A DNA stretch of 64,000 bases, taken from assembly GCA_024684435.1 (NCBI GenBank), contig JAIKWV010000019.1:43985-107984 (forward strand). The letters run 5' to 3'. The stretch is from Clostridiales bacterium. GTDB lineage: Bacteria > Bacillota > Clostridia > Oscillospirales > Acutalibacteraceae. The notes under the pieces were generated by a model. The model made no database searches. It worked only from the letters and a program-made list of their open reading frames with translations, and was not told the origin of the DNA. The stretch's first letter is position 1; every line of letters begins with the position of its first letter. The position numbers and the translations under genes were made by a program. Of this stretch, positions 52,133-60,625 are shown one piece after another.

Positions 52133-52297
52133 ATGAGCATTTTCGGTGATCTCTTTGACTTCAACGGCGACGGAAAAACGGACGCTTTTGAAGAATTCTT
52201 CGGCCTGAGCATGATGAACGCTTTCATCCTTGGAGAAGATGAGGGTGAAGATGATGATTCCGATTTTGATGAGGATGAAGATTTCGATTGTGATTAA
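52133..52297 (+). CDS. Small acidic EF-hand-like protein, copy 2
   Basis: 54 residues, MSIFGDLFDFNGDGKTDAFE; the first ~37 residues are nearly identical to copy 1 at 46830, then both turn into Asp/Glu tails of slightly different length ending DFDCD. The DNA match starts at the ribosome site CAGGAGGT. The pair brackets the HipBST/PC4/sigma-4 block in direct orientation. Confidence 0.82.
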   Translation: MSIFGDLFDFNGDGKTDAFEEFFGLSMMNAFILGEDEGEDDDSDFDEDEDFDCD

Positions 52298-52363
52298 TAC
52301 TGTCATTTAGTAAGATCCTTAACACAATTCATAAAGTGGAACTAAAAATTTTTTTAAATCCAC

Positions 52364-52392
52364 TTGACAAAAGAACATTTGTTCGATATAAT
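52364..52392 (+). promoter_or_regulatory. Consensus sigma-A promoter with LexA box
   Basis: TTGACA (52364-52369), 17-base spacer, TATAAT (52387-52392), both perfect. A LexA/DinR-type palindrome fills the spacer. Confidence 0.9.
52373..52384. promoter_or_regulatory. LexA (SOS) operator
   Basis: GAACATTTGTTC, the Gram-positive GAAC-N4-GTTC box, flanked A/G; it lies wholly between -35 and -10. Confidence 0.8.
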
Positions 52393-52461
52393 AACCTCAA
52401 ATTTATTTGCAGTTACTAAACTTTGTGGAGTGAGAAAACAGAGTGAAAGGAGATGGGCTTA

Positions 52462-52626
52462 ATGATAAGGAGCGTTCGCTGTCCCAAATGCGGCAAGAGA
52501 GTAATGGACAAGACAGATGGCACAACAGGCGTCATTGAAATCATATGCCCGCACTGCAAAAAAACTGTAATAATCCGATTGGAAAGAGCGAATGGCGGTT
52601 CGATCCGTTACAGGCTTATGTGTTGA
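52462..52626 (+). CDS. Small zinc-ribbon protein (Com-like)
   Basis: 54 residues with RCPKCGKRV and ICPHCKKTV, two CxxC knuckles, then a basic tail. AAGGAG is 9 bases from ATG 52462; an in-frame ATG at 52453 abuts that site and is unlikely. Resembles phage Mu Com and other small zinc-ribbon regulators. It is the first gene after the LexA-controlled promoter, so it should be induced by DNA damage. Confidence 0.72.
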   Translation: MIRSVRCPKCGKRVMDKTDGTTGVIEIICPHCKKTVIIRLERANGGSIRYRLMC

Positions 52627-52702
52627 AATGCAATAATTAAATAAAGATCAATCGTACCGAGCCCTGGATCCGTGGTCATATGACCCAACGAGATACCTAA
52701 CT

Positions 52703-52768
52703 GCCGGACATTGAGATCCGTACAACAGGGATAATTATATCCCGTGTTGCCGGATTTTGATGTCCGGC
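52703..52768 (+). terminator. Long structured hairpin with T-run
   Basis: GCCGGACAT pairs with ATGTCCGGC; inside, ATCCG/CGGAT, CAAC/GTTG and GGGATA/TATCCC continue the stem, with an ATTA loop, and TTTTTTG follows. A smaller GGTCATATGACC hairpin lies 20 bases upstream. Acts at least as a terminator of the zinc-ribbon transcript. The stem is longer than a plain terminator, so a stable small RNA or attenuator is possible. The remainder of 52627-53179 holds two repeat copies and no gene. Confidence 0.7.
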
Positions 52769-52816
52769 TTTTTTGTTTATATCTGCTCCTCGAAATTCAA
52801 AGGCGTAGAGGAATAC

Positions 52817-52886
52817 ATTAAATATTTCAAATAATTTATGAAAATACCCCATCAAAATGGCCTCAAAATATCCGTATAGTGAAGGG
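52817..52886 (+). repeat. Promoter-like repeat, copy A
   Basis: ATTAAATATTTCAAATAATT, then AAAATACCCCATCAAAATGG and CCTCAAAATATCCGTATAGT, ending GAAGGG. The bases before read as a decayed sigma-factor C-terminus (EYIKYFK-stop). Confidence 0.75.
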
Positions 52887-52947
52887 ATTAAATATTTTTT
52901 GAAAACACCTCGTCAAAACGGTATCAAGATCTCCGTATAGTGAGAAG
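52887..52947 (+). repeat. Promoter-like repeat, copy B
   Basis: ATTAAATATTTTTTGAAAAC, ACCTCGTCAAAACGG, CTCCGTATAGTGAGAAG; direct repeat of copy A, abutting it. Confidence 0.8.
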
Positions 52948-53179
52948 AATATAAATTTCGGACAAGCTTTGTGAGTGCCGGAGCATCGGCTCCGCTCAAA
53001 TATAAAAACAAAATATCGAAAGCCTGATTACGTATAAAGGCCGGGATACATATCTTTTCTTATTCTAAAGAATTGAAGAGACAGTACCCTAGTATAACTG
53101 CGCCCTTTTTTACGATCAGGCCTTTATTCTACGGCGATGCGTTCCGGCTTTTCCGTTCTCAGGCGGAAAGGAACGCATC

Positions 53180-53590
53180 ATGCAAATCAATTACAACGAC
53201 CCCTACGAACTGCCCCAGGAGATCGTCATCCCGGATGGAGATCCCGACACATTGAGAGAGGTGCTGGACTTTCTCAACGAGAACGCGCGGCTTATACGAA
53301 ACGCCGAGCGCAGGGAACGCTACCACGCCGTGTATCATTTTGAGGCTATGGATTATGAAAACAGCTCCGTCGTCTACTATGATACCCCGGAACACATCGT
53401 TATTCGCAATGAAGAAATGATGAGGGTCAACGAAACTATAGCTCTGCTCACGGAAACACAGCTCAGACGGCTGACGATGCAGGTTGACGGATTTACGCTG
53501 CGTGAAATAGCTGAGACAGAGGGGATAGCCGTCAACGCCGTAAAAGAGAGCTTGGACGCCGCAAAGAAAAAATTCCAAAAATTTTTTTGA
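53180..53590 (+). CDS. Small sigma-70-like factor of the mobile element
   Basis: 136 residues. The C-terminal ALLTETQLRRLTMQVDGFTL and REIAETEGIAVNAVKESLDA form a sigma region 4 helix-turn-helix; region 2 is degenerate (YHFEAMDYENSSVVYYD). Short sigma-like proteins of this kind are common in Clostridia integrative elements. AAAGGAA precedes the ATG. Its stop codon is inside repeat copy C, the same arrangement hinted at by the relics in copies A and B. Confidence 0.75.
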   Translation: MQINYNDPYELPQEIVIPDGDPDTLREVLDFLNENARLIRNAERRERYHAVYHFEAMDYENSSVVYYDTPEHIVIRNEEMMRVNETIALLTETQLRRLTMQVDGFTLREIAETEGIAVNAVKESLDAAKKKFQKFF

Positions 53591-53637
53591 AAACACCCTG
53601 TACAAAACGCCGTGCTTTTCTCCGTACAGTGAGAAGA
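53578..53637 (+). repeat. Promoter-like repeat, copy C
   Basis: AAATTTTTTTGAAAACACCC, TGTACAAAACGCCGTGC, CTCCGTACAGTGAGAAG; contains the sigma gene stop and precedes the small ORF and DUF3987 gene, which it may drive. Confidence 0.8.
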
Positions 53638-53664
53638 CATTCCTCGGAAAGGAGAAAAAGCAAT

Positions 53665-53748
53665 ATGTTCAAAACGACGGGAAACACTTCGCTCAATGAT
53701 GAGAGAGAAAAAACTGAAGAAGGGAGTTGTAAAAATTGTCTGACTTGA
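53665..53748 (+). CDS. Possible 27-residue leader peptide
   Basis: ATG with AAAGGAG 10 bases upstream; MFKTTGNTSLNDEREKTEEG then SCKNCLT, stopping 13 bases inside the next gene, which would couple translation of the TTG-started DUF3987 protein. Coding status uncertain. Confidence 0.4.
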   Translation: MFKTTGNTSLNDEREKTEEGSCKNCLT

Positions 53749-56018
53749 ATGAGTTTACATTTTGGTGCGCTTCGTGCAAACAAAACGCTGCAAATGTCTC
53801 ATATCCCCGACAAGTTATTGTAAGGGACGCAGAAACGTTTAACGGGATGGCGCATTATGACCATGTGGCGGCTAAGTACAAAAACTGTGAAAGAAGCAAT
53901 GAAAAATTTGAGGAATCCGATGTCCAGTCAGGTGACGTTGATAACGACGGCATTTCAGACCCCAAAGACTGGATCATGAAGGAAGACCTGCACCATATTT
54001 TCGCAGGGGTGCCGCATATTATTTCCGAAAGCAAGAATCACATGAAACAAAAAGGGAACAAACCGCCGGCTCCACGGTATCATATTTTTTGGAAAGCGTT
54101 AAAGGAAACGAACTACAAAAATTATGCGGAGCTTAAAACGCGGCTGTTTAATAGGTTCCCGTTCTTAGATAAGAAAGCCCTGGACGCGGCAAGATACTTT
54201 GACGGAGCAGAAAACCCCAACGCTGTATTTTACCCAGGAACGATCACCATAAATGAATTTATGGACAGACTTGACGCCGAAAAGAAGATACCGGCAGAAG
54301 AAAAAACATCTCCTGAAATAATTGCGGAGGGAACTCGTAACAGCACGATGTTTCATTTTGCTCTTTGCGCGTTGAAACGTTACGGCAACAACGAAGAGAC
54401 AAAGGAACGTTTTAGAAACGAGTCATATAAATGTGTACCTCAGTTGGAAAAGAACGAGCTGAACGGTATTTGGAAAAGTGCGTTAAAATATTATAACATC
54501 ATCAAAAAGGATCCGGATTATATACCGCCGGAACAGTTTAACGCCGCACAGGAGCCGCATTGGGAACAGCCGATCCCTTTTGAGGAAGTTGTGTTACCGG
54601 CGTTCCCGATCGATGCTTTGCCAAACCGAGTACGCCCGTACGTGGAGGCGGTCGCAGAAGCAACGCAGACGCCCATAGATATGGCGGGTACCGCCGCGAT
54701 CGCCGTCATGGCAAGCTGTATGCAGGGTAAATACCTTGTTCAGGTAAAAGCAGATTGGAAAGAACCGGTAAATCTGTATGCGCTTATAGTGGCGGAACCT
54801 TCGGAACGAAAGTCCGCTGTTACAAGTCTTATGATAAAACCTGTCAATCAATTTGAAACAGCGTACAATCAACAGCAATCCGCGAGGCTGGAAAAGAATT
54901 GGGCACAAAAACGTATCCTTGATAAGAGGCGGCATACCATCGAAGAAAAAGTCGCCAAAGGAAAGGCGGATGAAAGTGAACTTGACGAGATCATTGAAGA
55001 AATAGCCAAGTTTAAAATGCTGAAGCCCATGCAGCTGTACGTTGATGATGTGACGCCTGAAAAGTTGATATCCGTAATGGCGGCGCATGACGGCGTAGCT
55101 TCGGTAATTTCTGCCGAAGGCGGTTTGTTCGATCAGCTCGCAGGTGGAATGTATTCCAAGACGGTCAACATCGACGTCTTCCTTAAAGGACACGCCGGGG
55201 ATCCGATCAGGATCGATCGAGTCGGAAGAAACAGTGAAAGCGTCAATTCTCCGGCGCTGACTCTGCTTTTTGCAGTACAGCCCAGTGTGTTGTCAGGGCT
55301 TATGCAGAATAATACGTTTCGCGGCAGAGGTTTGACGGCGAGATTTTTATACACAATACCTGCTACTTATGTCGGACACAGAAAATATCGGACGGATCCC
55401 ATACCGAAGGAGTGCGAGCGTAATTACAACTCTTTGATCAAAAATTTGTTGGACGAAGATTTCAACCCAAAAGCCGACGGTCCGGAATATATAACGCTGT
55501 CTGACGAGGCAGATAAAAAGCTTGAGGAGTTTGCCATGGATCTGGAACCGAAACTGCGAACGGAGTATATAGACTTTGCCGACTGGGCGGGCAAACTGTG
55601 CGGCGCTATCGTCCGTATAAGCGGTATCTTGTGCCGAGCGGAGAAAGACGGGTGCCATGAATTTTTGTGTGAACCGGAGCCGCTCGTAATAGACGGTGAA
55701 ACGATACAGAATGCCATCTCTCTCGGACGGTATTACACGGAGCATGCGAAAGCCGCATATCTGCTCATGGGAGCGGATCCAATAGTAAAACAATGTAAAT
55801 ATGTGCTGAAGGCCATAAAAAACTCCGGACTTTTTGAACTGAGCAAGCGTGACGTGATGCGCCTGTGCCGCAGCTTCAAAAAGGCGGATGAACTTCAGCC
55901 GGTGCTGGACAGACTTTGTGAATACGGATATATGGCTCCAAAACCGGCTGCAACAAATAAAGGTTCCGGCAGGTCGGCTTCTCAAAACTATCTGGTCAAC
56001 CCGACTGTGTTTGAATGA
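53736..56018 (+). CDS. DUF3987 primase/helicase-like replication protein
   Basis: 760 residues, TTG start with GGGAG 9 bases upstream. The N-terminal ~110 residues look like a shortened prim-pol/VirE-type region (APRYHIFWKALKETNYKN); the DUF3987 P-loop NTPase follows, with the altered Walker A LIVAEPSERKSAVTSLMIKP, MQLYVDDVTPEKLISVMAAH (Walker B) and FLKGHAGDPIRIDRVGR. A C-terminal winged helix (ELSKRDVMRLCRSFKKADEL) ends it. Typical of replication modules in Firmicutes integrative elements. Confidence 0.85.
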   Translation: MSDLNEFTFWCASCKQNAANVSYPRQVIVRDAETFNGMAHYDHVAAKYKNCERSNEKFEESDVQSGDVDNDGISDPKDWIMKEDLHHIFAGVPHIISESKNHMKQKGNKPPAPRYHIFWKALKETNYKNYAELKTRLFNRFPFLDKKALDAARYFDGAENPNAVFYPGTITINEFMDRLDAEKKIPAEEKTSPEIIAEGTRNSTMFHFALCALKRYGNNEETKERFRNESYKCVPQLEKNELNGIWKSALKYYNIIKKDPDYIPPEQFNAAQEPHWEQPIPFEEVVLPAFPIDALPNRVRPYVEAVAEATQTPIDMAGTAAIAVMASCMQGKYLVQVKADWKEPVNLYALIVAEPSERKSAVTSLMIKPVNQFETAYNQQQSARLEKNWAQKRILDKRRHTIEEKVAKGKADESELDEIIEEIAKFKMLKPMQLYVDDVTPEKLISVMAAHDGVASVISAEGGLFDQLAGGMYSKTVNIDVFLKGHAGDPIRIDRVGRNSESVNSPALTLLFAVQPSVLSGLMQNNTFRGRGLTARFLYTIPATYVGHRKYRTDPIPKECERNYNSLIKNLLDEDFNPKADGPEYITLSDEADKKLEEFAMDLEPKLRTEYIDFADWAGKLCGAIVRISGILCRAEKDGCHEFLCEPEPLVIDGETIQNAISLGRYYTEHAKAAYLLMGADPIVKQCKYVLKAIKNSGLFELSKRDVMRLCRSFKKADELQPVLDRLCEYGYMAPKPAATNKGSGRSASQNYLVNPTVFE

Positions 56019-56224
56019 CAACTGTCATTATGTTTGTCCTTACCGTCCTTTATGTCACGGGGGGGAAGTATGTAGTAACAGAGTGTCCTTTACGTTACAC
56101 ATTCTTATAGTTCCCCATTTTTACCTTATTTTGGTTTAGTAGTATTAAAATAATGAGTATATTTCATTATCTGTATCGTGGACAAAACGGACAGAAAGAA
56201 CACAATAGAAAACTTAACAAAAAG

Positions 56225-56263
56225 CCGCTGAAGAGGTACGTTAAATTAAACCTCTTTCAGCGG
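56225..56263. terminator. Convergent terminator
   Basis: CCGCTGAAGAGGT / ACCTCTTTCAGCGG with one bulge, then GGGACTTTTATTTG. The 56019-56224 stretch shows only two short similar pieces (TGTCCTTACCGTCCTTTATG and TGTCCTTTACGTTAC) and no gene. Confidence 0.7.
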
Positions 56264-56349
56264 GCAGGGACTTTTATTTGTTTGACAATCTCGGATCCCT
56301 GTGCCGATCCTGTTATTTGAAGGCGCATGTAGATAGAAGAAAGAATTAT

Positions 56350-57648
56350 TTAAACAATGGCATCGTCAAGAAGAAAATCAATAATACCAATGTTCAGGAT
56401 CCCGTTATCATCATACCAGCGTTTTCGGATGTCGTGCCGCACGATGATCTTAGGAAAAGAGTCTCCCGTCAGTTTGAGCGGTTTGTTTTCGGTTATCGCT
56501 TTATCCTCTGTTGCCAGTGCGAAAGCAGACTGAATATACGTCTTCTTGCCGCCGTGCGTGGCGATAAAATCGATCTCTCTGGCAACCTGAACAGCTCGAC
56601 CGGACTTGTTTTTTTCTGTTGCGTAAACGATACCGATGTCAACAGCACAGCCCCTAATGCGCAAATCATTGTAAATGATATTTTCCATGATATGCGTCAT
56701 TTCCTGCTGGCGGAACCCGATACGCGCATTGCGAAGTCCCAGATCGTCGCAATAGTATTTGTTTGGATAATCGAAATAATCCTTACCTTTCACATCAAAA
56801 CGACGGCACTCTTCAAACAGATAAGCGTCTGCCAAATGCTCAATGTATGATTTTACGGTATTGGCGGCAACGGTGTTTTCTCCCGCGCGCTTTTGTTTTG
56901 AATTAAGAGCGTTGGCAATGTTGTTAGGATTGGTGAGAGAACCTACAGAAGAACACAGGAGGTCAAGGGACAAAGAAAGCACATCTTCACGTTTGACTTT
57001 TTTGCGTTCCACAATGTCCTTCAGGTAAACTTCGCTGAAGAGAGACTTGAGATAGTCCATTTTTGCCGTGTCATCCGGTCTTGACAGAACCAGCGGCATA
57101 CCGCCGAAGAAAGCGTAATTTTCAAACGCTTCGGTCTTGTCACCGCCAACAGCAGCATAGTATTCCGAAAAACTTAACGGGTGCACACGTATCTCGTCGC
57201 TGCGACCTCTGAATTCCGTCAGGATATCGCTGGAAAGCATTCTTGAATTGCTGCCGGTTACATAAATATCAAGATTCTCTATGGACTTAAGATCGTTCAG
57301 CGCATCATAAAAAGTAATGCGTTTTCCTTCCGGATTGTACGGGTTCGGTACTTCGTCCGACATCTGGATTTCATCCACAAACAGATAGAACTTTTCCGGT
57401 TGCCCTTCCACCCGTTCTCTGACCGTTTTTGCGAGTTCAAGGGGGTTTCTGTATCGAATATCCTTGGCGAGATCTAATTCAAAGCAAAGAATGTGGGCTT
57501 CATCTACCCCTTGATCCAGCAGATATCTTTTAAATATGGTTCGCAAAAGATAGGACTTACCGCACCTGCGAAGCCCGGTGATGACTTTGACCTGTCCGTC
57601 CCACATATAGGAGACGATCCTGTTCAAATAAATATCACGTTTGATTTC
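56350..57648 (-). CDS. AAA_14/DUF4143 ATPase
   Basis: 432 residues from ATG 57648 (GGAGG 5 bases upstream; the longer frame has no ribosome site). Walker A GLRRCGKSYLLRTI, Walker B YLFVDEIQM, sensor VTGSNSRMLSSDI, then a winged helix and the DUF4143 domain with REIDFIATHGGKKTYIQSAF, where the usual ExK of the nuclease-like motif reads IQS, so that site may be inactive. Opposite in strand to the rest of the element, so likely an independent cargo gene. The 57649-57970 stretch beyond it holds nothing I recognise. Confidence 0.87.
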   Translation of the reverse strand, partial: EIKRDIYLNRIVSYMWDGQVKVITGLRRCGKSYLLRTIFKRYLLDQGVDEAHILCFELDLAKDIRYRNPLELAKTVRERVEGQPEKFYLFVDEIQMSDEVPNPYNPEGKRITFYDALNDLKSIENLDIYVTGSNSRMLSSDILTEFRGRSDEIRVHPLSFSEYYAAVGGDKTEAFENYAFFGGMPLVLSRPDDTAKMDYLKSLFSEVYLKDIVERKKVKREDVLSLSLDLLCSSVGSLTNPNNIANALNSKQKRAGENTVAANTVKSYIEHLADAYLFEECRRFDVKGKDYFDYPNKYYCDDLGLRNARIGFRQQEMTHIMENIIYNDLRIRGCAVDIGIVYATEKNKSGRAVQVAREIDFIATHGGKKTYIQSAFALATEDKAITENKPLKLTGDSFPKIIVRHDIRKRWYDDNGILNIGIIDFLLDDAIV

Positions 57649-57970
57649 CATAGCGTCCTCCAATGATAACTTGTCGAATATATCATTCAACTTCTCAATG
57701 GAATTATACGTGAAATTAACGGAAAAGTCAACCGCTTTACTGAAAACTTCACAAAATTATCAGTCAAGTTCTCAATGAAACGAATTACATACAAGGGGCG
57801 GTAACAATCTTAAAAATCCCGTTTTACGGACAGCGGCGAGGGGCGACCTGTGAAAAAACGGCGAAATCAAAAGGGCAATAGGCAACGGCAAAATTGATCG
57901 GGAAAGCTTACAGCGCAACAAATTGTATATTTTTCGTTTTGCATCCAACAATAATTTCGGGAGGTAATGT

Positions 57971-58195
57971 ATGCAACTCTATAAAAACGCTGAACTTAAA
58001 ATGTTTGAAATATGGCTCAGTAAGAAGGAAAAAGAAGATATTGATAAAAAAGGCAAATTAAACAGGCTGTTTGAACTGTGCAACGAGTTTGGCTATAGAC
58101 CCGTGGTTTATGTTTCCGGTAACAGTGATTTAATGTCAGGCACAACGGAGATCCTTTGCCGAAAAGCCAAAGAAAACCCGACAGCATCGGCGTAA
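57971..58195 (+). CDS. Small protein of the integrative element
   Basis: 74 residues, MQLYKNAELKMFEIWLSKKE then VVYVSGNSDLMSGTTEILCR. GGGAGGT precedes the ATG. I recall similar short proteins beside recombinases in Clostridia elements, but cannot name a function. Confidence 0.65.
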   Translation: MQLYKNAELKMFEIWLSKKEKEDIDKKGKLNRLFELCNEFGYRPVVYVSGNSDLMSGTTEILCRKAKENPTASA

Positions 58196-58293
58196 ATTAA
58201 AACAGTCAATATTTGGTAAATATACCATTATTTATTACTTGATATATTAGCCGACGGTATGGCAATATAGTCAATGAGAAAGGGGGTGCTTTG

Positions 58294-60522
58294 ATGATAG
58301 AAAAATTTGCAATTTGCGGATATGCCAGAATTTCCGTTGACCTTTTTGAAGACAGGGACAATACCTCTATTGAAAACCAGAAGTCGATAATTGAGGATTT
58401 TGTCAGAACAAGGTTTCCGGGCAGCACGCTGGACATTTTTGTTGACCGTGACCGAAGCGGCTATACGTTTGAACAGCGTGAAGAGTACCAGAAAATGCGC
58501 AGCCTTATGCTGGGCCGCCGGTATGATATTTTGATCGTTAAGGATTTCTCAAGATTTTCCCGACGGAACAGTCGGGGCTTGGTAGAGCTTGAAGATCTGC
58601 GAGACGCCGGAATGAGGATAATCTCCATAGGCGATAATATCGACTACCCCAACGACGACGATTGGCTCAAGATCCAGTTCCAGTTTCTTATCAACGAAAT
58701 GCCGGTCACCGATACTTCCAAAAAGATAAAAGCTGTCATTGACAGACGGCAGCGGGACGGCAAGTGGATATGCAATGTGCCATACGGGTACGAAATGATC
58801 AATTACAAGGCGATGACTTTTAAAGTGGATGAACCGAGCGCAGCGGCTGTAAGAAAGATATACGAGCTTTACAGCGATGGCTGGGGCTACAAAAGGATCG
58901 CGGAGTATTTGACGGAAAAGCGTGTCCCGACACCGTCGATGGTCAAAAAAGACCGCTATGAGGTCGATGGAGAGCGGTCAAAATACGATTCCAATTCGAT
59001 CTGGAATACAGCCACCGTCAGAACCATTTTGAGCAATGATTTTTATACCGGAGTACTGCGTCAGCACAAATATTCCAGAGTTAAGATCAACGGTCGGGAT
59101 AAAAAACTGGGCGACAGTGAGAATATCGTATTTGAAGGCAACCACGAGGCGATAATCGACAGACAGACCTTCAACAGCGTGCAGAGCCTTATGGCAAAAC
59201 GCTCGACAAATCATTACCACGGCGTCGGCAAGTATTCAACAAAATATACGGGCATCTTAGTCTGCGGCGATTGCGGCAGTCCTATGTTTTCGAGGAGCAA
59301 CCCCCGTCTGGAAGCTTCGTATATTTGCGGCAATTACCACAAGCACGGCAGAAGATACTGTACGGCTCATCACACACGGGTTGATATGATGGACAGTATT
59401 CTGAAACGGTATTTAACAATGGTAAGAGCGGAAGTAATCAAGAAAGCCGATGTGATCCAAGCGGCTCTCAAGTACGAAAATCAGGAGTCGCCGCAAAAGA
59501 GGAAAGCTACGGTCGCCGCACTGCAGGATAAAATCGAACAGGCGCAAAAAGAACTGCAGATAACCAAGCGTCAGAGGATACGGGATATTGTGCGTGATCC
59601 CGATAATGAGGAGATCCTGTGCGAGACCTATGACGAGCTTGAAACTGAACTCTGCAAAAAGATAGACGGCTACAGAAGTCAGATATTGATGTGTGAGGAC
59701 AGGAGCGAAAATATCAGAAGACTGGAACGAACGACCACATCTGTGATAGATTTGTTTGACTGCGTGCTGGCAAAAGACGAACTGTCCGAGATAGATTTGA
59801 AAAACATCGTCAATAAGATCTACGTCTATGAAAATCACATAGAGATCGAACTGTACGCGGACATTGAACGTTTGCTGGTCAGCAATTATGAGATCGGCGG
59901 CAAAGGTATTGAGATCGAACGGATAGCCGAGGACTTTTTTAAAGAGGAGATAATCCATAAAGTCGCAAAACAGGCGCCAAAGCACTACGATATCAAGCTA
60001 AAGGAAAAAGCACCCTTCTCAACCGATGTGGTAAGCGAGAACGGGTCAAAAAGTATCAACGTTGTTAAGGAGGGTGACCCCCTGGAGATCTACACCGATG
60101 CAAACGGCGAGGTCATATTCAAAAAATATTCACCGGTGGGGGAACTGTCGGTGACAGCGAAGCAGTATGCGGACGTTCTGTTCCGCGGGACCAATTTGCC
60201 GGTGATAATCACCGACCGGGACAGGGTGATCTCCTGCGCGGGACTTCCCAAGAAAGAAGCGATCGAACGCAGGATCACGCCATCACTTGACGGGATCATG
60301 GAAAACCGCAGCTGTTTTATTGCTGATTATGAGGGCGAAAGCTTACAGCCTGTTGAGGGGCTCTCAAGGAACGCGGCAGTGGCTTACCCCATCATTGCAG
60401 GCGGCGATGTTTCGGGAGCCGTGGTGCTGCTTCTCAGCGAAAGCGGCGCGGCACCCACACAGACGGAGACAAAGCTCATCCAGGTTGCGGCGTCTTTTCT
60501 CGGCAAGCAGATGGAGGAATAA
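58294..60522 (+). CDS. Large serine recombinase fused in frame to SpoVT lacking its first ~28 residues
   Basis: 742 residues from ATG 58294 (AGGGGG 7 bases upstream). Resolvase domain with catalytic Ser14 in GYARISVDL and YDILIVKDFSRFSRR; recombinase domain (VPYGYEMINYKAMTFKVDEP); zinc ribbon CGDCGSP...CGNYHKHGRRYC; coiled coil ~420-470. At ~592 the sequence becomes SpoVT: KEGDPLEIYTDANGEVIFKK (end of the AbrB domain) and the GAF domain to VAASFLGKQMEE. So the recombinase gene reads through its own attachment site into the target gene. Whether the fusion protein is made and still recombines is unknown. Confidence 0.9.
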   Translation: MIEKFAICGYARISVDLFEDRDNTSIENQKSIIEDFVRTRFPGSTLDIFVDRDRSGYTFEQREEYQKMRSLMLGRRYDILIVKDFSRFSRRNSRGLVELEDLRDAGMRIISIGDNIDYPNDDDWLKIQFQFLINEMPVTDTSKKIKAVIDRRQRDGKWICNVPYGYEMINYKAMTFKVDEPSAAAVRKIYELYSDGWGYKRIAEYLTEKRVPTPSMVKKDRYEVDGERSKYDSNSIWNTATVRTILSNDFYTGVLRQHKYSRVKINGRDKKLGDSENIVFEGNHEAIIDRQTFNSVQSLMAKRSTNHYHGVGKYSTKYTGILVCGDCGSPMFSRSNPRLEASYICGNYHKHGRRYCTAHHTRVDMMDSILKRYLTMVRAEVIKKADVIQAALKYENQESPQKRKATVAALQDKIEQAQKELQITKRQRIRDIVRDPDNEEILCETYDELETELCKKIDGYRSQILMCEDRSENIRRLERTTTSVIDLFDCVLAKDELSEIDLKNIVNKIYVYENHIEIELYADIERLLVSNYEIGGKGIEIERIAEDFFKEEIIHKVAKQAPKHYDIKLKEKAPFSTDVVSENGSKSINVVKEGDPLEIYTDANGEVIFKKYSPVGELSVTAKQYADVLFRGTNLPVIITDRDRVISCAGLPKKEAIERRITPSLDGIMENRSCFIADYEGESLQPVEGLSRNAAVAYPIIAGGDVSGAVVLLLSESGAAPTQTETKLIQVAASFLGKQMEE
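60061..60096 (+). other. Putative attachment site (attR) inside spoVT
   Basis: The switch from recombinase to SpoVT sequence lies at GTTAAGGAGGGTGACCCCCT (60064 onward), codon 29-30 of a normal spoVT. The other half-site and the spoVT 5' end were not found in the window. Confidence 0.6.
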
Positions 60523-60555
60523 ATCGATTCGATTTATTGAAAAACATGAAAATAA

Positions 60556-60590
60556 AAAGCTCGGAAGTCCTTGAAGGATTTCCGGGCTTT
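60556..60590. terminator. Bidirectional terminator
   Basis: AAAGCTCGGAAGTCC / GGATTTCCGGGCTTT stem, TTTT on the right and AAAA on the left; between convergent genes. Confidence 0.8.
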
Positions 60591-60625
60591 TTGACATTTG
60601 ATCGGAATATATGGATTATTTACGG

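Noticed and set aside
57649..57970. 5' part of spoVT as the left junction of the element
   Set aside because: Read through this and the other intergenic regions; no sequence encoding the AbrB N-terminus (..GRVVIPKEIRR..) was seen, so the left half-site is probably outside the window.
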